Of a stretch of 64,000 nt of DNA, positions 16,429 through 25,707 are shown piece after piece. The number at the start of each line of letters is the position of its first letter. Positions within the stretch are counted from its first letter, which is position 1. The translations under genes were made by a program, and so were the position numbers. Source of the stretch: Pseudonocardiales bacterium (GTDB lineage Bacteria > Actinomycetota > Actinomycetes > Mycobacteriales > Pseudonocardiaceae); NCBI GenBank assembly GCA_023252195.1, contig JAHEXI010000005.1, forward strand, positions 89,999 through 153,998, written 5' to 3'. The notes beneath the pieces were generated by a model. It did no database searches. It worked only from the letters and a program-made list of their open reading frames with translations, and was not told where the DNA came from.

Positions 16429-17397
16429 TCAGCCGCGGCGGGCGAATTCCCACGCGTCGGCCACGATCACGGCCAGGTCCGTGCGTTCGGGCTTCCAACC
16501 CAATTCGCAGTGCGCTCGATCGCTGGAGGCGATCAGCACCGCCGGGTCACCCGGTCGGCGTGGCGCGCATTGCGCCGGGATCGGGTGCCCGGTGATCTGC
16601 CGGCAGGTGTCTATCACCTGCTGTACTGAGAAGCCGGTTCCGTTACCCAAGTTATAGATGCGATGCTCACCGGGTACGGCGTGCGTGAGTGCCCGCTCAT
16701 GGGCGTCGGCGAGATCGACCACGTGGATGTAGTCGCGGATACAGGTGCCATCCGGAGTGGGCCAATCCTCCCCGAAGACCCTGATCTTGTCTCGGCGACC
16801 GAGGGCGACCTGCAGTACCAACGGTATGAGGTGGCTCTCGACGGTGTGCCGCTCACCGTAGCGGCCGTAGGCGCCGGCGACGTTGAAATACCGCAAGCTC
16901 ACGGCCGCGATGCCATGCGCGACGGCATAGGAGCCGATGGCATGGTCGATCGCAAGCTTCGTCGCCCCATAGGGGTTCGTCGGTCGGGTGGCGGCCTCCT
17001 CGGTGATCGGCACCGAGGAGGGTTCGCCGTAGGTGGCCGCGGTAGAGGAGAAGACCAGTCGAGGAGTCCCGTGCTCGCGCATCGCCTCAAGCAGCCGCAG
17101 CGACGCCACCACGTTGCCGAACCAGTATCGCTGCGGCTGGGTCATCGATTCAGCGACCAACGAGCGAGCCGCGAAATGCAGCACACCATCGAAGCCCTCG
17201 GCCAGCACCGCGCTGGCATCCTCGATGGTGCCCTCGACCAGCCGGCAGCCGGCTGGTACCGCATCGCGGTGCCCGGTGGACAGGTCGTCCAGGACCACCA
17301 CGTCGTGGCCGGCCTCGCCCAGCCGCGCGGCGCAGATACTGCCGATATAGCCGGCGCCTCCGGTGACCAGCAGCCGCATCAGACTCGGCCGGATCAC
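16429..17397 (-). CDS. galE: UDP-glucose 4-epimerase
   Basis: An extended SDR enzyme of 322 residues interconverting UDP-glucose and UDP-galactose, which supplies galactose for cell-wall polymers. The NAD-binding motif GGAGYIGS is at about 13-20. The catalytic Ser/Thr lies in FSSTAATYG and Tyr/Lys in NPYGATK. The C-terminal RPGDPA and LGWKPE segments are typical of GalE. The GTG at 17397 overlaps the IdeR stop (GTGA), so translation is coupled; an internal ATG at 17379 gives the more usual N-terminus. The ideR-galE pair recalls dtxR-galE of corynebacteria. Confidence 0.9.
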   Translation of the reverse strand: MIRPSLMRLLVTGGAGYIGSICAARLGEAGHDVVVLDDLSTGHRDAVPAGCRLVEGTIEDASAVLAEGFDGVLHFAARSLVAESMTQPQRYWFGNVVASLRLLEAMREHGTPRLVFSSTAATYGEPSSVPITEEAATRPTNPYGATKLAIDHAIGSYAVAHGIAAVSLRYFNVAGAYGRYGERHTVESHLIPLVLQVALGRRDKIRVFGEDWPTPDGTCIRDYIHVVDLADAHERALTHAVPGEHRIYNLGNGTGFSVQQVIDTCRQITGHPIPAQCAPRRPGDPAVLIASSDRAHCELGWKPERTDLAVIVADAWEFARRG

Positions 17398-18089
17398 CGC
17401 CGACGGCCCATGACCGCGTGCGCGAGAGCGCTGCCGACCTCCACCGTGGTCCCTCGACCGGACAGCACCACCGGATGGCTCGGCCGCGCCTGAGCGGCTA
17501 CCTCCACGACGTTGCCGGGCACCGCGTCGACTTTGTGTAGATCCGCCATCAGGGTCGGGTCGAGCTGCACGTGCTCGGAGATCCGTCGCACCTCCACAGT
17601 GCCGCCGCCGCGCCGGGCCACTTCATCGAGCCGGACCAGGTCGGGTTCGACCGGGCCAGCAGCCTCTCCGACCCCGAGCTCGTCCAGCCCCGGGATCGGG
17701 TTGCCGTACGGAGACATGGTGGGGTTGCCGAGCAGCGCGACCAGCTTGCGCTCCACCGCTTCGCTCATCACATGTTCCCAGCGGCAGGCCTCGGTGTGCA
17801 CCTGCTCCCACTCGAGGCCGATCACGTCGACGAGAAGAAGCTCTGCCAGCCGGTGCTTGCGCATCACCGAAGTGGCCCGGCTGCGGCCCTCCGCGGTGAG
17901 CTCGAGGTGCCGGTCGTCGGCCACCGTCAACAGGCCGTCCCGTTCCATGCGGGCCACCGTCTGGCTGACGGTGGGCCCGCTTTGTCCGAGGCGCTCAGCG
18001 ATACGCGCCCGCAGCGGGACCACACCTTCCTCCTCGAGCTCAAAGATGGTGCGCAGGTACATCTCGGTGGTGTCGATGAGATCGTTCAC
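17394..18089 (-). CDS. ideR: Iron-dependent transcriptional repressor IdeR/DtxR
   Basis: The 231-residue protein has an N-terminal winged helix (recognition region [19 protein letters not shown]), a dimerisation/metal domain and a C-terminal SH3-like domain. All metal ligands of the family are at their standard numbers: Met10, His79, Glu83, His98, Cys102, Glu105 and His106. It represses iron uptake and activates iron storage when ferrous iron is plentiful. Start is GTG 18089 behind gagggaga. It is coupled to galE. Confidence 0.93.
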   Translation of the reverse strand: MNDLIDTTEMYLRTIFELEEEGVVPLRARIAERLGQSGPTVSQTVARMERDGLLTVADDRHLELTAEGRSRATSVMRKHRLAELLLVDVIGLEWEQVHTEACRWEHVMSEAVERKLVALLGNPTMSPYGNPIPGLDELGVGEAAGPVEPDLVRLDEVARRGGGTVEVRRISEHVQLDPTLMADLHKVDAVPGNVVEVAAQARPSHPVVLSGRGTTVEVGSALAHAVMGRRR

Positions 18090-18164
18090 ACCAGTCTCCC
18101 TCGGTTGTGCCTATGGTAGTGGCACGCTGGGGATATGGCGGAAACCCGCTGGCACTGACGCACA

Positions 18165-19022
18165 ATGGGCAGCATGCATCCGGTGATCACGCCTCGCGAG
18201 CTGGCTGTCCTGCTCACTGGCCCCGACGCTCCTGCCGTGGTCGACGTCCGGTGGTCGCTCACCGGGCCGCCGGGCCGCGCCGGCTACCAGGCCGGTCACC
18301 TGCCCGGCGCGGTCTTCCTCGACGTAGACAGCGACCTGGCCGGCCCGCCCGGCCTGGATGGACGCCACCCCCTCCCGGAGCCGGCGGCGCTGCAGGCCAC
18401 CCTGCGAGCAGCGGGCGTCAGCGCAACGACCTCGATCGTCGCCTACGACGCGGCGGACAGCTCGGTGGCGGCGCGGCTGTGGTGGCTGCTGCGCTGGGCG
18501 GGACACCGTGAGGTCGCGGTCCTCGACGGGGGGATCGCGGCGTGGCAGGCCGCGGGGCTGCCGGTGACCGTCGAGGTGTCCCGGCCGCAACCGGGCACGA
18601 TCACGCTGCGGCCCGGGGCAATGCCGGTACTTGACGCGGCGCAAGCCGCGGCGCTGGCCCGCGATGGCGTGCTACTCGACGCCCGAGCGGCGCCCCGTTA
18701 CCGAGGCGAGACCGAGCCGGTGGACCCGCGCGCCGGCCACATCCCCGGGGCGACCAACGCGCCGTTTCCCGAGCTGACCGATGCGCAGGGGTGTTGGCTT
18801 CCGCCGACCCGGTTGCGCGAGCTGGCGCAACGGTGGGGCGTCGGCGATGCCGAGGTCGGCGCCTATTGTGGTTCTGGGATCAACGCATGTGCGCTGGTGC
18901 TCGGACTGGAGCGCGCCGGCGTCACCACGCGGCAGCGCCCGGCTGCGCTCTACGCCGGATCATGGTCGCAGTGGTGCACCGACACCGCCCGCCCGGTGGT
19001 CACCGGCCCGAATCGCGGGTAG
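18165..19022 (+). CDS. Thiosulfate/3-mercaptopyruvate sulfurtransferase (two-domain rhodanese)
   Basis: A 285-residue tandem rhodanese. The N-terminal domain is inactive and carries the CH2A-like VVDVRWSL and YQAGHLPGA. The C-terminal domain has the active-site loop YCGSGINAC with the persulfide-forming Cys. The CGSGI loop (not CRKG) suits the mercaptopyruvate/thiosulfate class found in actinobacteria. It transfers sulfane sulfur to cyanide or cellular acceptors. Start ATG 18165 or 18174. It is divergent from ideR and 38 bp ahead of acuC. Confidence 0.85.
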   Translation: MGSMHPVITPRELAVLLTGPDAPAVVDVRWSLTGPPGRAGYQAGHLPGAVFLDVDSDLAGPPGLDGRHPLPEPAALQATLRAAGVSATTSIVAYDAADSSVAARLWWLLRWAGHREVAVLDGGIAAWQAAGLPVTVEVSRPQPGTITLRPGAMPVLDAAQAAALARDGVLLDARAAPRYRGETEPVDPRAGHIPGATNAPFPELTDAQGCWLPPTRLRELAQRWGVGDAEVGAYCGSGINACALVLGLERAGVTTRQRPAALYAGSWSQWCTDTARPVVTGPNRG

Positions 19023-19060
19023 CGGTCGGCACACCAGCGCGGCCGGTAGCGTGCTGGGCC

Positions 19061-20233
19061 ATGAACGCTTCCCGCGCGGTCGTCGTCTGGGACGAGGCCC
19101 TCCTCGGCTATGACCTCGGGAGCTGGCATCCACTGAATCCCGTCCGGCTGGATCTCACCATCCGGCTGGCCCGTTCGCTGGGGGTGTTGGACGGGGTGCA
19201 GCCGCTGGCGCCAATGCCGGCCACTGACGACGAGCTGCACACGGTGCACTCCGACGCCTACGTCGCCGCCGTCAAGCAGGCGTCGCGGGGATATGTCGGG
19301 CACGGTTTGGGCACTCCGGACAACCCCGTCTTCCATCGCATGCACGAGGCCTCGGCGTTGGTTGCCGGTGGCTCGCTGATGGCCGCCGAAGGGATCCTCG
19401 CTGGACGGGCGGCACGGGCGGTGAACATCGCCGGCGGCCTGCACCACGCGATGCGTGACCACGCCTCGGGCTTCTGCGTCTACAACGACTGTGCGCTGGC
19501 GATCCGCCGACTGCTCGATGGTGGAGTGTCCCGGGTGGCCTACGTCGACATCGACGTCCATCACGGCGACGGTGTGCAGGAGGCCTTCGCCGACGATCGT
19601 CGGGTGCTCACCATCTCGCTGCACCAGCACCCGGCGACGCTGTTTCCGGGTACCGGCAACTCCACCGACATCGGCGCCTCCGGAGCCGAAGGTTCGGCGG
19701 TCAACGTGCCGCTTCCACCAGGGACCGGCGATGACAGCTGGCTACGGGCCTTCCACGCGGTCGTGCCCGCGTTGCTGCGCGCGTTCCAGCCCGAGGTATT
19801 GGTCACCCAACACGGCGCGGACACGCACGTCGAAGACCCGCTCGCCAACCTTGCGCTGTCGGTCGACGGTCAGCGCGCCGCTCATCGTGCGCTGGCCGAC
19901 CTGGCCGACACCACGGCCGGCGGCCGCTGGCTCGCCCTCGGCGGCGGCGGATACTCCCTGTTCCGGGTGGTCCCGCGGTCCTGGACACATCTGCTGGGCG
20001 TTCTACTCGATCGCGAGGTGGAGCCGAACGCAGCGGTACCGGCCGACTGGACGGCGTATGCCGCCACTGTGGCCCGCGGCACAAAGCTGCCCACCTCGAT
20101 GACCGACGGCGCCGAGCCCCGTTGGACGCCCTGGGATCGCACTGCCGACACGGAGGTGGACCGGGCGATCCAGGAGACCCGGCGCGCCGTCTACCCGCTG
20201 CACGACTTAGACCCCGATAACCCTGAAGTGTGA
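19061..20233 (+). CDS. acuC: AcuC-type class I histone-deacetylase-like protein
   Basis: From ATG 19061 the product has 390 residues with the deacetylase signatures. These include the HHAMRDHASGFCVYND charge-relay region, zinc ligands in DIDVHHGDG, the distal Asp in QHGADTHVEDP, and GGGGYS near the C-terminus. In Bacillus AcuC deacetylates and reactivates acetyl-CoA synthetase; protein deacetylation of acyl-CoA enzymes is the likely role. The ORF can be read from 18791, but that part overlaps the rhodanese gene and is not credible. Confidence 0.85.
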   Translation: MNASRAVVVWDEALLGYDLGSWHPLNPVRLDLTIRLARSLGVLDGVQPLAPMPATDDELHTVHSDAYVAAVKQASRGYVGHGLGTPDNPVFHRMHEASALVAGGSLMAAEGILAGRAARAVNIAGGLHHAMRDHASGFCVYNDCALAIRRLLDGGVSRVAYVDIDVHHGDGVQEAFADDRRVLTISLHQHPATLFPGTGNSTDIGASGAEGSAVNVPLPPGTGDDSWLRAFHAVVPALLRAFQPEVLVTQHGADTHVEDPLANLALSVDGQRAAHRALADLADTTAGGRWLALGGGGYSLFRVVPRSWTHLLGVLLDREVEPNAAVPADWTAYAATVARGTKLPTSMTDGAEPRWTPWDRTADTEVDRAIQETRRAVYPLHDLDPDNPEV

Positions 20234-20252
20234 CCTGCGGGAGATCCAGAGT

Positions 20253-20287
20253 CGGAAGGCCGGACCCCCGACGGGTCCGACCTTCCG
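20253..20287. terminator. Bidirectional hairpin between acuC and sigB
   Basis: Fifteen-base arms CGGAAGGCCGGACCC (20253-20267) and GGGTCCGACCTTCCG (20273-20287) pair with one mismatch around a 5-nt loop, 20 bp after the acuC stop. It sits between two convergent genes. Factor-independent termination without a T-tract is common in such genomes. Confidence 0.7.
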
Positions 20288-20416
20288 CGGCGCGCGACAG
20301 CCCTGACTGACTTCGCGTGGTCTACGTCACACGTGGTGTGCATCACATGTTGAGGTGACAGTGCCGGTCAAGCGCGGCGGCGTCAATGCCGCCATTCGAG
20401 CGGTGACTCGGAGAAG

Positions 20417-21391
20417 CTAGCTGGCGTATGCCCGCAGCCGCTCCGCCCGCTCGCCATGGCGCAGCTTGGCCATCACCTCGCGCTCAATCTGACGCACCCG
20501 TTCGCGAGAGAGTCCGAAACGTTTTCCGATCTGGTCCAACGTGTGCGGCTGGCCGTCGTCGAGGCCATAGCGCAGCCGGATGACCTTCTGCTCGCGCTCT
20601 TCGAGAGTGCCTAGCACCCGGCGTAGGTCATCCTGCAGCAATCCGGAGATCACCACGGACTCAGCGTCGGTGGCCTCGGCATCCTCGATGAAGTCACCCA
20701 GCGGTGCTTCCTCCTCGGCGCCGACCGGCATGTCCAGGCTTACCGGATCCCGGGAGTAGTCGAGCAGGTCGGCCACTTTCTCCACCGGGATACCGGATTC
20801 CTCGGCGAGTTCCTGGTGCGTCGCCTCCCGCCCGCGCTGCTGGTGCAGGTCGCGTTTGATCCGGGCCAGCTTGTTCACCTGTTCCACCAGATGGACCGGA
20901 AGCCGGATGGTGCGTCCCTGGTCGGCCATGCCACGAGTGATGGCTTGCCGGATCCACCAGGTGGCGTAGGTGGAGAACTTGAAGCCCTTGGTGTAGTCGA
21001 ACTTCTCCACTGCGCGGATCAGGCCCAGGTTGCCCTCCTGGATCAGGTCCAGCAGCGGCATGCCGCGGCCGGTGTAGCGCTTGGCCAGCGACACCACCAG
21101 CCGCAGGTTGGCCTCCAGCAAGTGGTCTTTGGCTTTGTGACCGTCGCTCACCAGCCGGAGGAGATCGGCGCGCCGGCTGGGCGACAGCCGCGTCGCGGTA
21201 TCCAAAGTGTGGCGTGCGAACACGCCGGCCTCGATCCGCTTGGCAAGCTCAACCTCCTGCTGGGCGCTGAGCAACGCGGTGCGCCCGATTCCGTTGAGGT
21301 AAACCCGCACCAAGTCGGCCGCTGGGCTCTGGGCGTCAAGGTCAGCCTCGAGCATGGGGTCCGGTTCGACGAAAATCTGCGCGGCGGTCAT
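20417..21391 (-). CDS. sigB: Group 2 sigma-70 factor SigB
   Basis: From ATG 21391, behind aggaagga, the product has 324 residues, nearly the same as mycobacterial SigB (about 323). Region 1.2 begins at [12 protein letters not shown]. Region 2 has [37 protein letters not shown] and [13 protein letters not shown]. Region 3 is present, and region 4 ends with the helix-turn-helix [19 protein letters not shown]. It lacks the long region 1.1 of the housekeeping factor. SigB controls general stress and stationary-phase genes. It lies in the ideR/galE neighbourhood as in mycobacteria and corynebacteria, although acuC and the rhodanese gene are inserted between them. Confidence 0.88.
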   Translation of the reverse strand: MTAAQIFVEPDPMLEADLDAQSPAADLVRVYLNGIGRTALLSAQQEVELAKRIEAGVFARHTLDTATRLSPSRRADLLRLVSDGHKAKDHLLEANLRLVVSLAKRYTGRGMPLLDLIQEGNLGLIRAVEKFDYTKGFKFSTYATWWIRQAITRGMADQGRTIRLPVHLVEQVNKLARIKRDLHQQRGREATHQELAEESGIPVEKVADLLDYSRDPVSLDMPVGAEEEAPLGDFIEDAEATDAESVVISGLLQDDLRRVLGTLEEREQKVIRLRYGLDDGQPHTLDQIGKRFGLSRERVRQIEREVMAKLRHGERAERLRAYAS

Positions 21392-21498
21392 CAGGTTCCT
21401 TCCTGCGGCGGATCCTCGTGCCGACTCCGGTGCGTGCGGTGAATCGGCGCGCAACGTTGCACCAGTCTGGCCATCGAGTACCCGCGGCGATGACTTTT

Positions 21499-21527
21499 AC
21501 AACGTCGGGAGCCCGGATTCCGTTCCC
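21499..21527 (-). promoter_or_regulatory. ECF-sigma-type promoter for sigB
   Basis: On the minus strand GGGAAC (21527-21522) is followed after 17 nt by CGTTGT (21504-21499). This matches the GGAAC/CGTT elements of SigE/SigH/SigR-type promoters. Mycobacterial sigB is transcribed from such promoters. Transcription would start near 21493, giving a leader of about 100 nt. Confidence 0.5.
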
Positions 21528-21653
21528 GGACTCTCACTCGGTCCGACGAACGAGTACCCGGCGAAGTGCCCGATGCGGCGGACCCTCAGAGACTTCTCAG
21601 GGTTGGTCGCCGGTTAAGGGAGGTATCGCCCGGTTGGTAGCTGTTCGACGGCA

Positions 21654-22079
21654 TCACACGTCGATCAATAGAGTGAACGGGCCGTCGGCCACGCTGCGTA
21701 CAACCATTGTCGCGCCGAAGCGGCCGGTGGCCACGGCGATCCCCCGGGCCCGGAGCCGGGCGACGACTTCCTCGACCAACGGTGCGGCGTGCGCCGGGTG
21801 GGCGGCTGCGGTGAACGAGGGGCGCCTACCCTTGCGCGTCGCACCGTAGAGGGTGAACTGACTGATCAGCAGCACCCCCGCACCGGTATCGGCGACGGAG
21901 CGTTCGTCGCGCAGGATCCGCAGCTCGTGTAGTTTCCGCGCCATTGTCTCGGCCTGCGCGGGACCGTCGTCGTGGGTCACCGCGAGCAACACCAGCAACC
22001 CGGGCGCGTCGAGCTCACCGACCAACTGGTCGTCCACCAGAACCGCTGCCTCGAGCACTCGGCTCGCTACTGCTCGCAC
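21654..22079 (-). CDS. dtd: D-aminoacyl-tRNA deacylase
   Basis: The 141-residue protein has the Dtd hallmarks: the catalytic SQFTLYG motif (about residues 72-78), the RRPSFTAAAHP segment, and a C-terminal strand ending ADGPFTLLID. It hydrolyses D-aminoacyl-tRNAs so that D-amino acids do not block translation. The start is GTG 22079. The C-terminal motif reads SVADGPFT where the family usually has a (T/V)NDGPVT loop, a mild divergence. It is divergent from phaC. Confidence 0.88.
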   Translation of the reverse strand: MRAVASRVLEAAVLVDDQLVGELDAPGLLVLLAVTHDDGPAQAETMARKLHELRILRDERSVADTGAGVLLISQFTLYGATRKGRRPSFTAAAHPAHAAPLVEEVVARLRARGIAVATGRFGATMVVRSVADGPFTLLIDV

Positions 22080-22160
22080 GGCGATGCATCCTGCCAGCCG
22101 AACAGGTCGCCTATGGTGTTCGCAGGCACTGAAGTAGCGCCGAGGTGGAGGTGGTCGTCC

Positions 22161-23912
22161 GTGAACCCGTCGAACCCGTCGACCGATGATCCATTCGGTG
22201 AGCTACGCCAAGACGCGGCTGACGTCGCCTCGTCGCTGCGGTCGCTGTTCGGTATGGACTCCGCGATGGCCGATCTGGACCCGGCCGGCTTTGGGCCGGC
22301 TCTGGGCAGGTTCGCGATGTCGGTCGCGAGCGACCCGCCGGCGCTGACCCGGTCGGCGATGGAGTACGGCATGCGCAGCGCCCAAGCCGCCGTCACCGCA
22401 ACGCTGCGCACTATCGGACTGGACCAGCAAGGACCTGTTGAGCCGGCCCAGGATGCCCGGTTCGCCGATCCCGCTTGGACCACCAACCCGCTGTTCTACC
22501 TGGTGCGACAGCAACACGCGCTGCTGGAGGGCTTCCTGCAGGACCTGCTGGACGGGGCCGAGCTGGACGAGGTCACCCGACGCAAGGCCGATTTCGCGCT
22601 TCGCCAAGCGCTCGACGCCGCCGCGCCGACCAACTGGCTGCCGACCAACCCAGCGGCGTTGAAAAAGGCGTTCGACACTGGTGGTCTGAGCCTGTTACGC
22701 GGCGCCAGCAACGCGCTCCGTGACATGGTGACCAATAACGGCATGCCCCGCCAGGTCACCCCGGGACAGTTCCGTCCCGGCCACGAGCTGGCCGCCACGC
22801 CGGGTTCAGTGGTGTTCCGGAACCGGTTGATGGAACTGATCCAGTACGAACCGCAGACCAAGACGGTGCACGCGGTTCCGCTGCTGTTCAGCCCGCCGTG
22901 GATCAACAAGTACTACATCATGGATCTTGCACCCGGAAAGAGCCTGGTGGAGTGGGCGGTGCAACACGGACATACCTGCTTCATGATCAGCTACCGGAAT
23001 CCGGATGAGACGCTGGCCAACCTGACGATGACCGATTACCTACGGGAGGGACTGCTCGCCGCACTGGAGGTCGTCGAGGAGATCACCGGAACCCAGCAGA
23101 CCAACCTGATCGGGCTGTGCCTCGGCGGCACCATGGCGACGGGACTGCTCGCCTGGCTCGCCGGCCGTGGCGAGGACCGGGTCCGCTCGCTGACCGTGCT
23201 GAACACCCTGCTGGACTACACCGTGCCTGGCCAGCTCGGCGTGTTCACCGACGAGACCGCGGTCCAGCGGCTGGAGCAGGTGATGGACCGCAAGGGCTAC
23301 CTGCCCGCGGACAGCATGGCCACCACGTTCAACCTGCTGCGGGGCCGCGATCTCGTGTGGAACTACGTGGTCAACGATTGGCTGCTGGGAAAGGACCCGG
23401 CGCCATTCGATATCCTGAGCTGGAATTCCGACTCCACCCGGATGCCCGCCGCCATGCACATCGAGTACCTCCGGTCCTTATATGTAGAGAACCGGCTGGC
23501 GAAAGGTGAGCTCGAATTGGCGGGGGAGAAGCTGGATCTCACCCGAATCAATCAGGACAGCTATTTCGTGTCCGCCGAGCGGGATCACATCGCGCTATGG
23601 AAGGCGGTCTACGCGGGTGCCCGTCTCATCGGCGGCACTGTGCGGTTCATGCTGTCCAATTCCGGGCATATCGCCGGCGTAGTCAACCCACCGAACCCGA
23701 AGTCCAAACACTGGGTTGGTTCTGCGAAGACATTACCGGCGGATCCGGAGTTCTGGCGCCAGCAGGCCACCGAGGTCGCCAAGTCGTGGTGGGAGGACTG
23801 GACGCCGTGGATTGCCAAGCGGGCCGGACGGCGGCAGGCTCCACCGCCGATGGGCAGCACCATGCACCCACCGTTGGAAGCCGCTCCGGGCAGTTACGTG
23901 TGCGAGAAGTGA
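22161..23912 (+). CDS. phaC: Poly(3-hydroxyalkanoate) synthase, class I type
   Basis: From GTG 22161, behind ggtggaggtgg, the enzyme has 583 residues, normal for class I. An N-terminal helical domain precedes the alpha/beta-hydrolase domain. The lipase-like box is GLCLGG with nucleophile Cys320, and the acid is Asp475 (SAERDHIALW). The general base is His503 (SNSGHIAGVVNPP). It polymerises 3-hydroxyacyl-CoA on storage granules. An XRE regulator and a phasin follow, forming a PHA-granule locus. No phaA or phaB is present here. Confidence 0.92.
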   Translation: MNPSNPSTDDPFGELRQDAADVASSLRSLFGMDSAMADLDPAGFGPALGRFAMSVASDPPALTRSAMEYGMRSAQAAVTATLRTIGLDQQGPVEPAQDARFADPAWTTNPLFYLVRQQHALLEGFLQDLLDGAELDEVTRRKADFALRQALDAAAPTNWLPTNPAALKKAFDTGGLSLLRGASNALRDMVTNNGMPRQVTPGQFRPGHELAATPGSVVFRNRLMELIQYEPQTKTVHAVPLLFSPPWINKYYIMDLAPGKSLVEWAVQHGHTCFMISYRNPDETLANLTMTDYLREGLLAALEVVEEITGTQQTNLIGLCLGGTMATGLLAWLAGRGEDRVRSLTVLNTLLDYTVPGQLGVFTDETAVQRLEQVMDRKGYLPADSMATTFNLLRGRDLVWNYVVNDWLLGKDPAPFDILSWNSDSTRMPAAMHIEYLRSLYVENRLAKGELELAGEKLDLTRINQDSYFVSAERDHIALWKAVYAGARLIGGTVRFMLSNSGHIAGVVNPPNPKSKHWVGSAKTLPADPEFWRQQATEVAKSWWEDWTPWIAKRAGRRQAPPPMGSTMHPPLEAAPGSYVCEK

Positions 23913-23957
23913 GAGTCTGCGCCGCACGGCTGCGCCGTAAGCGGGATGATGTGAGTC

Positions 23958-24368
23958 ATGGCGAGTGCAAGTGACGACGGCACCGCGCCCGATCCCTGGC
24001 ATGCCCAGCTAGGGGCATTGGGAGCGTTCATTCGAGCCCAGCGGCAGCTGGCCGACCTGTCGCTGCGGGAAATGGCAGCCTTGACCCGGATTTCCAACGC
24101 CTACCTCAGCCAGGTCGAGCGCGGTCTACACCAGCCCTCGCTGACGGTGTTGCGGGCCATCGCAGACGCGCTCGGGTTGACCACCGACCAGCTGCTGGCA
24201 AAGGCCGGCTGGACCAAAGCTGTGGCTGACGACGTCCCCGCCGGTCAACAGGCCAGTACCGAGGCCAGCATCCGCAGCGACCCGCGCCTCACCGAGGCCC
24301 AGCGCGAAGCTCTGCTCGGGGTATACCGCAGCTTCATCGACGGTAGAAGTAGTCGTAGCGGCGGATGA
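23958..24368 (+). CDS. XRE-family helix-turn-helix regulator of the PHA locus
   Basis: A 136-residue protein with one Cro/CI-type helix-turn-helix at about residues 20-75 (LSLREMAALTRISNAYLSQVERGLHQPSL... is the recognition region). A short acidic C-terminal tail follows, containing a DPRLTEAQREALL helix. It lies 45 bp after phaC and directly before the phasin promoter. A role as granule-responsive or autogenous regulator of the phasin and synthase is the simplest inference. No ligand domain is visible. Confidence 0.75.
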   Translation: MASASDDGTAPDPWHAQLGALGAFIRAQRQLADLSLREMAALTRISNAYLSQVERGLHQPSLTVLRAIADALGLTTDQLLAKAGWTKAVADDVPAGQQASTEASIRSDPRLTEAQREALLGVYRSFIDGRSSRSGG

Positions 24369-24388
24369 GTTCGCCGAAACGGCGTTGC

Positions 24389-24417
24389 TTGACATACTTA
24401 TCAAACGTGCGTACTTT
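24389..24417 (+). promoter_or_regulatory. Probable sigma-A promoter for the phasin gene
   Basis: TTGACA (24389-24394), a 17-nt spacer and TACTTT (24412-24417) lie 36 bp before the phasin start. The spacer is AT-rich for this genome, consistent with a strong regulated promoter for an abundant granule protein. Confidence 0.5.
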
Positions 24418-24452
24418 GGTGATCGTATCCGATGACTAGGAAAGGGATGACG

Positions 24453-24824
24453 ATGACCACGTCGCAGGAGACCATGGCCGAGGCTGCCCGTCGCGGCCAG
24501 GAAGCAATCGCCAGCGCGCTGCAGATCTGGACGGACAGTGTGCAGAGGTTCGTCCCCGTTTCGGACACCAAGTTGCGCGGAGCCGTCGAGGCAGTGGACA
24601 CCATGTTCGACTTCGCCGAGCAGATGCTGATGACCCAGCGAGAGTTCACCAAGAGCATGCTGGCCGCCACTACGTCGGCTGCCACCAAGGCTGCCTCTGC
24701 TACGAAAGAGGCCGCGGTGGAGATGAAGGACGCCGCCAAGGACACCCAAGAGGGCCCCAACGGCCGCCCAATGGCCAGGCGCTCAGGCTCGGTGGCGGAC
24801 GCGGACGCGACCTCGAAGAAGTAG
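24453..24824 (+). CDS. Phasin-like PHA granule-associated protein
   Basis: A 123-residue protein dominated by amphipathic helix (ALQIWTDSVQRFV, VEAVDTMFDFAEQMLMTQ) and an Ala/Lys/Thr-rich coiled region (KSMLAATTSAATKAAS). It ends in a charged tail, as in actinobacterial phasins that coat PHA granules. The ATG at 24453 is chosen because the aggaaaggg site sits 6 nt upstream; in-frame ATGs at 24432 and 24447 overlap that site. Its place after phaC and an XRE gene supports the call. Confidence 0.75.
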   Translation: MTTSQETMAEAARRGQEAIASALQIWTDSVQRFVPVSDTKLRGAVEAVDTMFDFAEQMLMTQREFTKSMLAATTSAATKAASATKEAAVEMKDAAKDTQEGPNGRPMARRSGSVADADATSKK

Positions 24825-25055
24825 CGAAACCATGCGCCGGGTGCAGTCCGGTAGCGAACCCACCCAGCCCTGGGGTCCCGACAAGGGAACTCCAGGGTTG
24901 GTGCGTATGCCGCGGCAGCCATTCGGGGGACTCGCTGTCCGATACCTCCGGTGCCCTCGCCAGGCGGCGCCACCGGCTCCTACGATGACCTGACACGGTG
25001 ATCAGCCGATCGAGTGATCCACCGATCGGTGCGAACGCACCTGCAGGAGGGGTCG

Positions 25056-25631
25056 ATGTCGTCTATCGGGTTGCTGAGCGGGTCTGCCGACCGGGCGCAA
25101 CGGCTTGCTCAACTTCTCAAGGACGCCGGCGCCGACCCTGTGATCATCACCGATCCCGCGGCGCTGCCGGGTGAGCCGAGCAATGATGGCCTTGACTTCT
25201 ACATCCAGCTGCCGATCACCATCCATCCCGATGGGGACACCGCCGTTGCGCGCGTCGGCTCGTTTCTGTCCGCGGGCCTGCTGGCACGGTTCAGCGCGGT
25301 CGATCGAGTGCTTCCGGTGCTGGCGCCTGGTGCGACCGTGGTGTTGGTGTCCGGCAATACCCCGGATGAGTTGTCGTTGCCCGACGACCAGCAGTCCCGG
25401 CTGGCCCTGCTGCATTTGCTGGCGCACGCCACCCGGGCTGAGCTCGCCACCAAACATGTGGCGGTGAAGGTGGTCAGCAGCCGCCGCAGCGATCAGGAGA
25501 TCGTGCACTACGCGCTGGGTGGCGACGAGGATGCGCAGACGCAGCGTAACCCTCAGGAACGGTCCGGCGCGGCCACCGCCTACCAGGACTGGCGCACCGA
25601 AGTGATGGGCTTGGTCGGCATCGACATCTGA
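25056..25631 (+). CDS. Conserved hypothetical alpha/beta protein
   Basis: The 191-residue product starts at ATG 25056 behind a strong aggagggg site. It looks like a Rossmann-like short alpha/beta domain: strand GLLSGSADRAQRLAQLLKDAG, and two further hydrophobic strands (PVIITD, GATVVLVSG). A mixed C-terminal part follows with VAVKVVSSRRSDQEIVHYAL. There is no catalytic motif, membrane segment or cysteine cluster. The resemblance to an NAD-binding fold without the glycine motif is weak, and I do not assign a function. Confidence 0.6.
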   Translation: MSSIGLLSGSADRAQRLAQLLKDAGADPVIITDPAALPGEPSNDGLDFYIQLPITIHPDGDTAVARVGSFLSAGLLARFSAVDRVLPVLAPGATVVLVSGNTPDELSLPDDQQSRLALLHLLAHATRAELATKHVAVKVVSSRRSDQEIVHYALGGDEDAQTQRNPQERSGAATAYQDWRTEVMGLVGIDI

Positions 25632-25707
25632 TCGGTGCGCGCCGGGCAGTGCGGCGCTGGCGAGGAGTAGGCTCAGGCGGGTACTCGTCGGTGCCGAGGA
25701 GGTCTTG

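Noticed and set aside
20325-20365. CRP-like half-sites (TCACA and TGTG) near 20.34 kb
   Set aside because: The spacing does not fit TGTGA-N6-TCACA, and the site lies between the 3' ends of two convergent genes.
24825-25055. Gap between the phasin and the hypothetical gene
   Set aside because: I looked for a small gene or RNA and found no supported ORF, hairpin or promoter beyond the ribosome-binding site before 25056.
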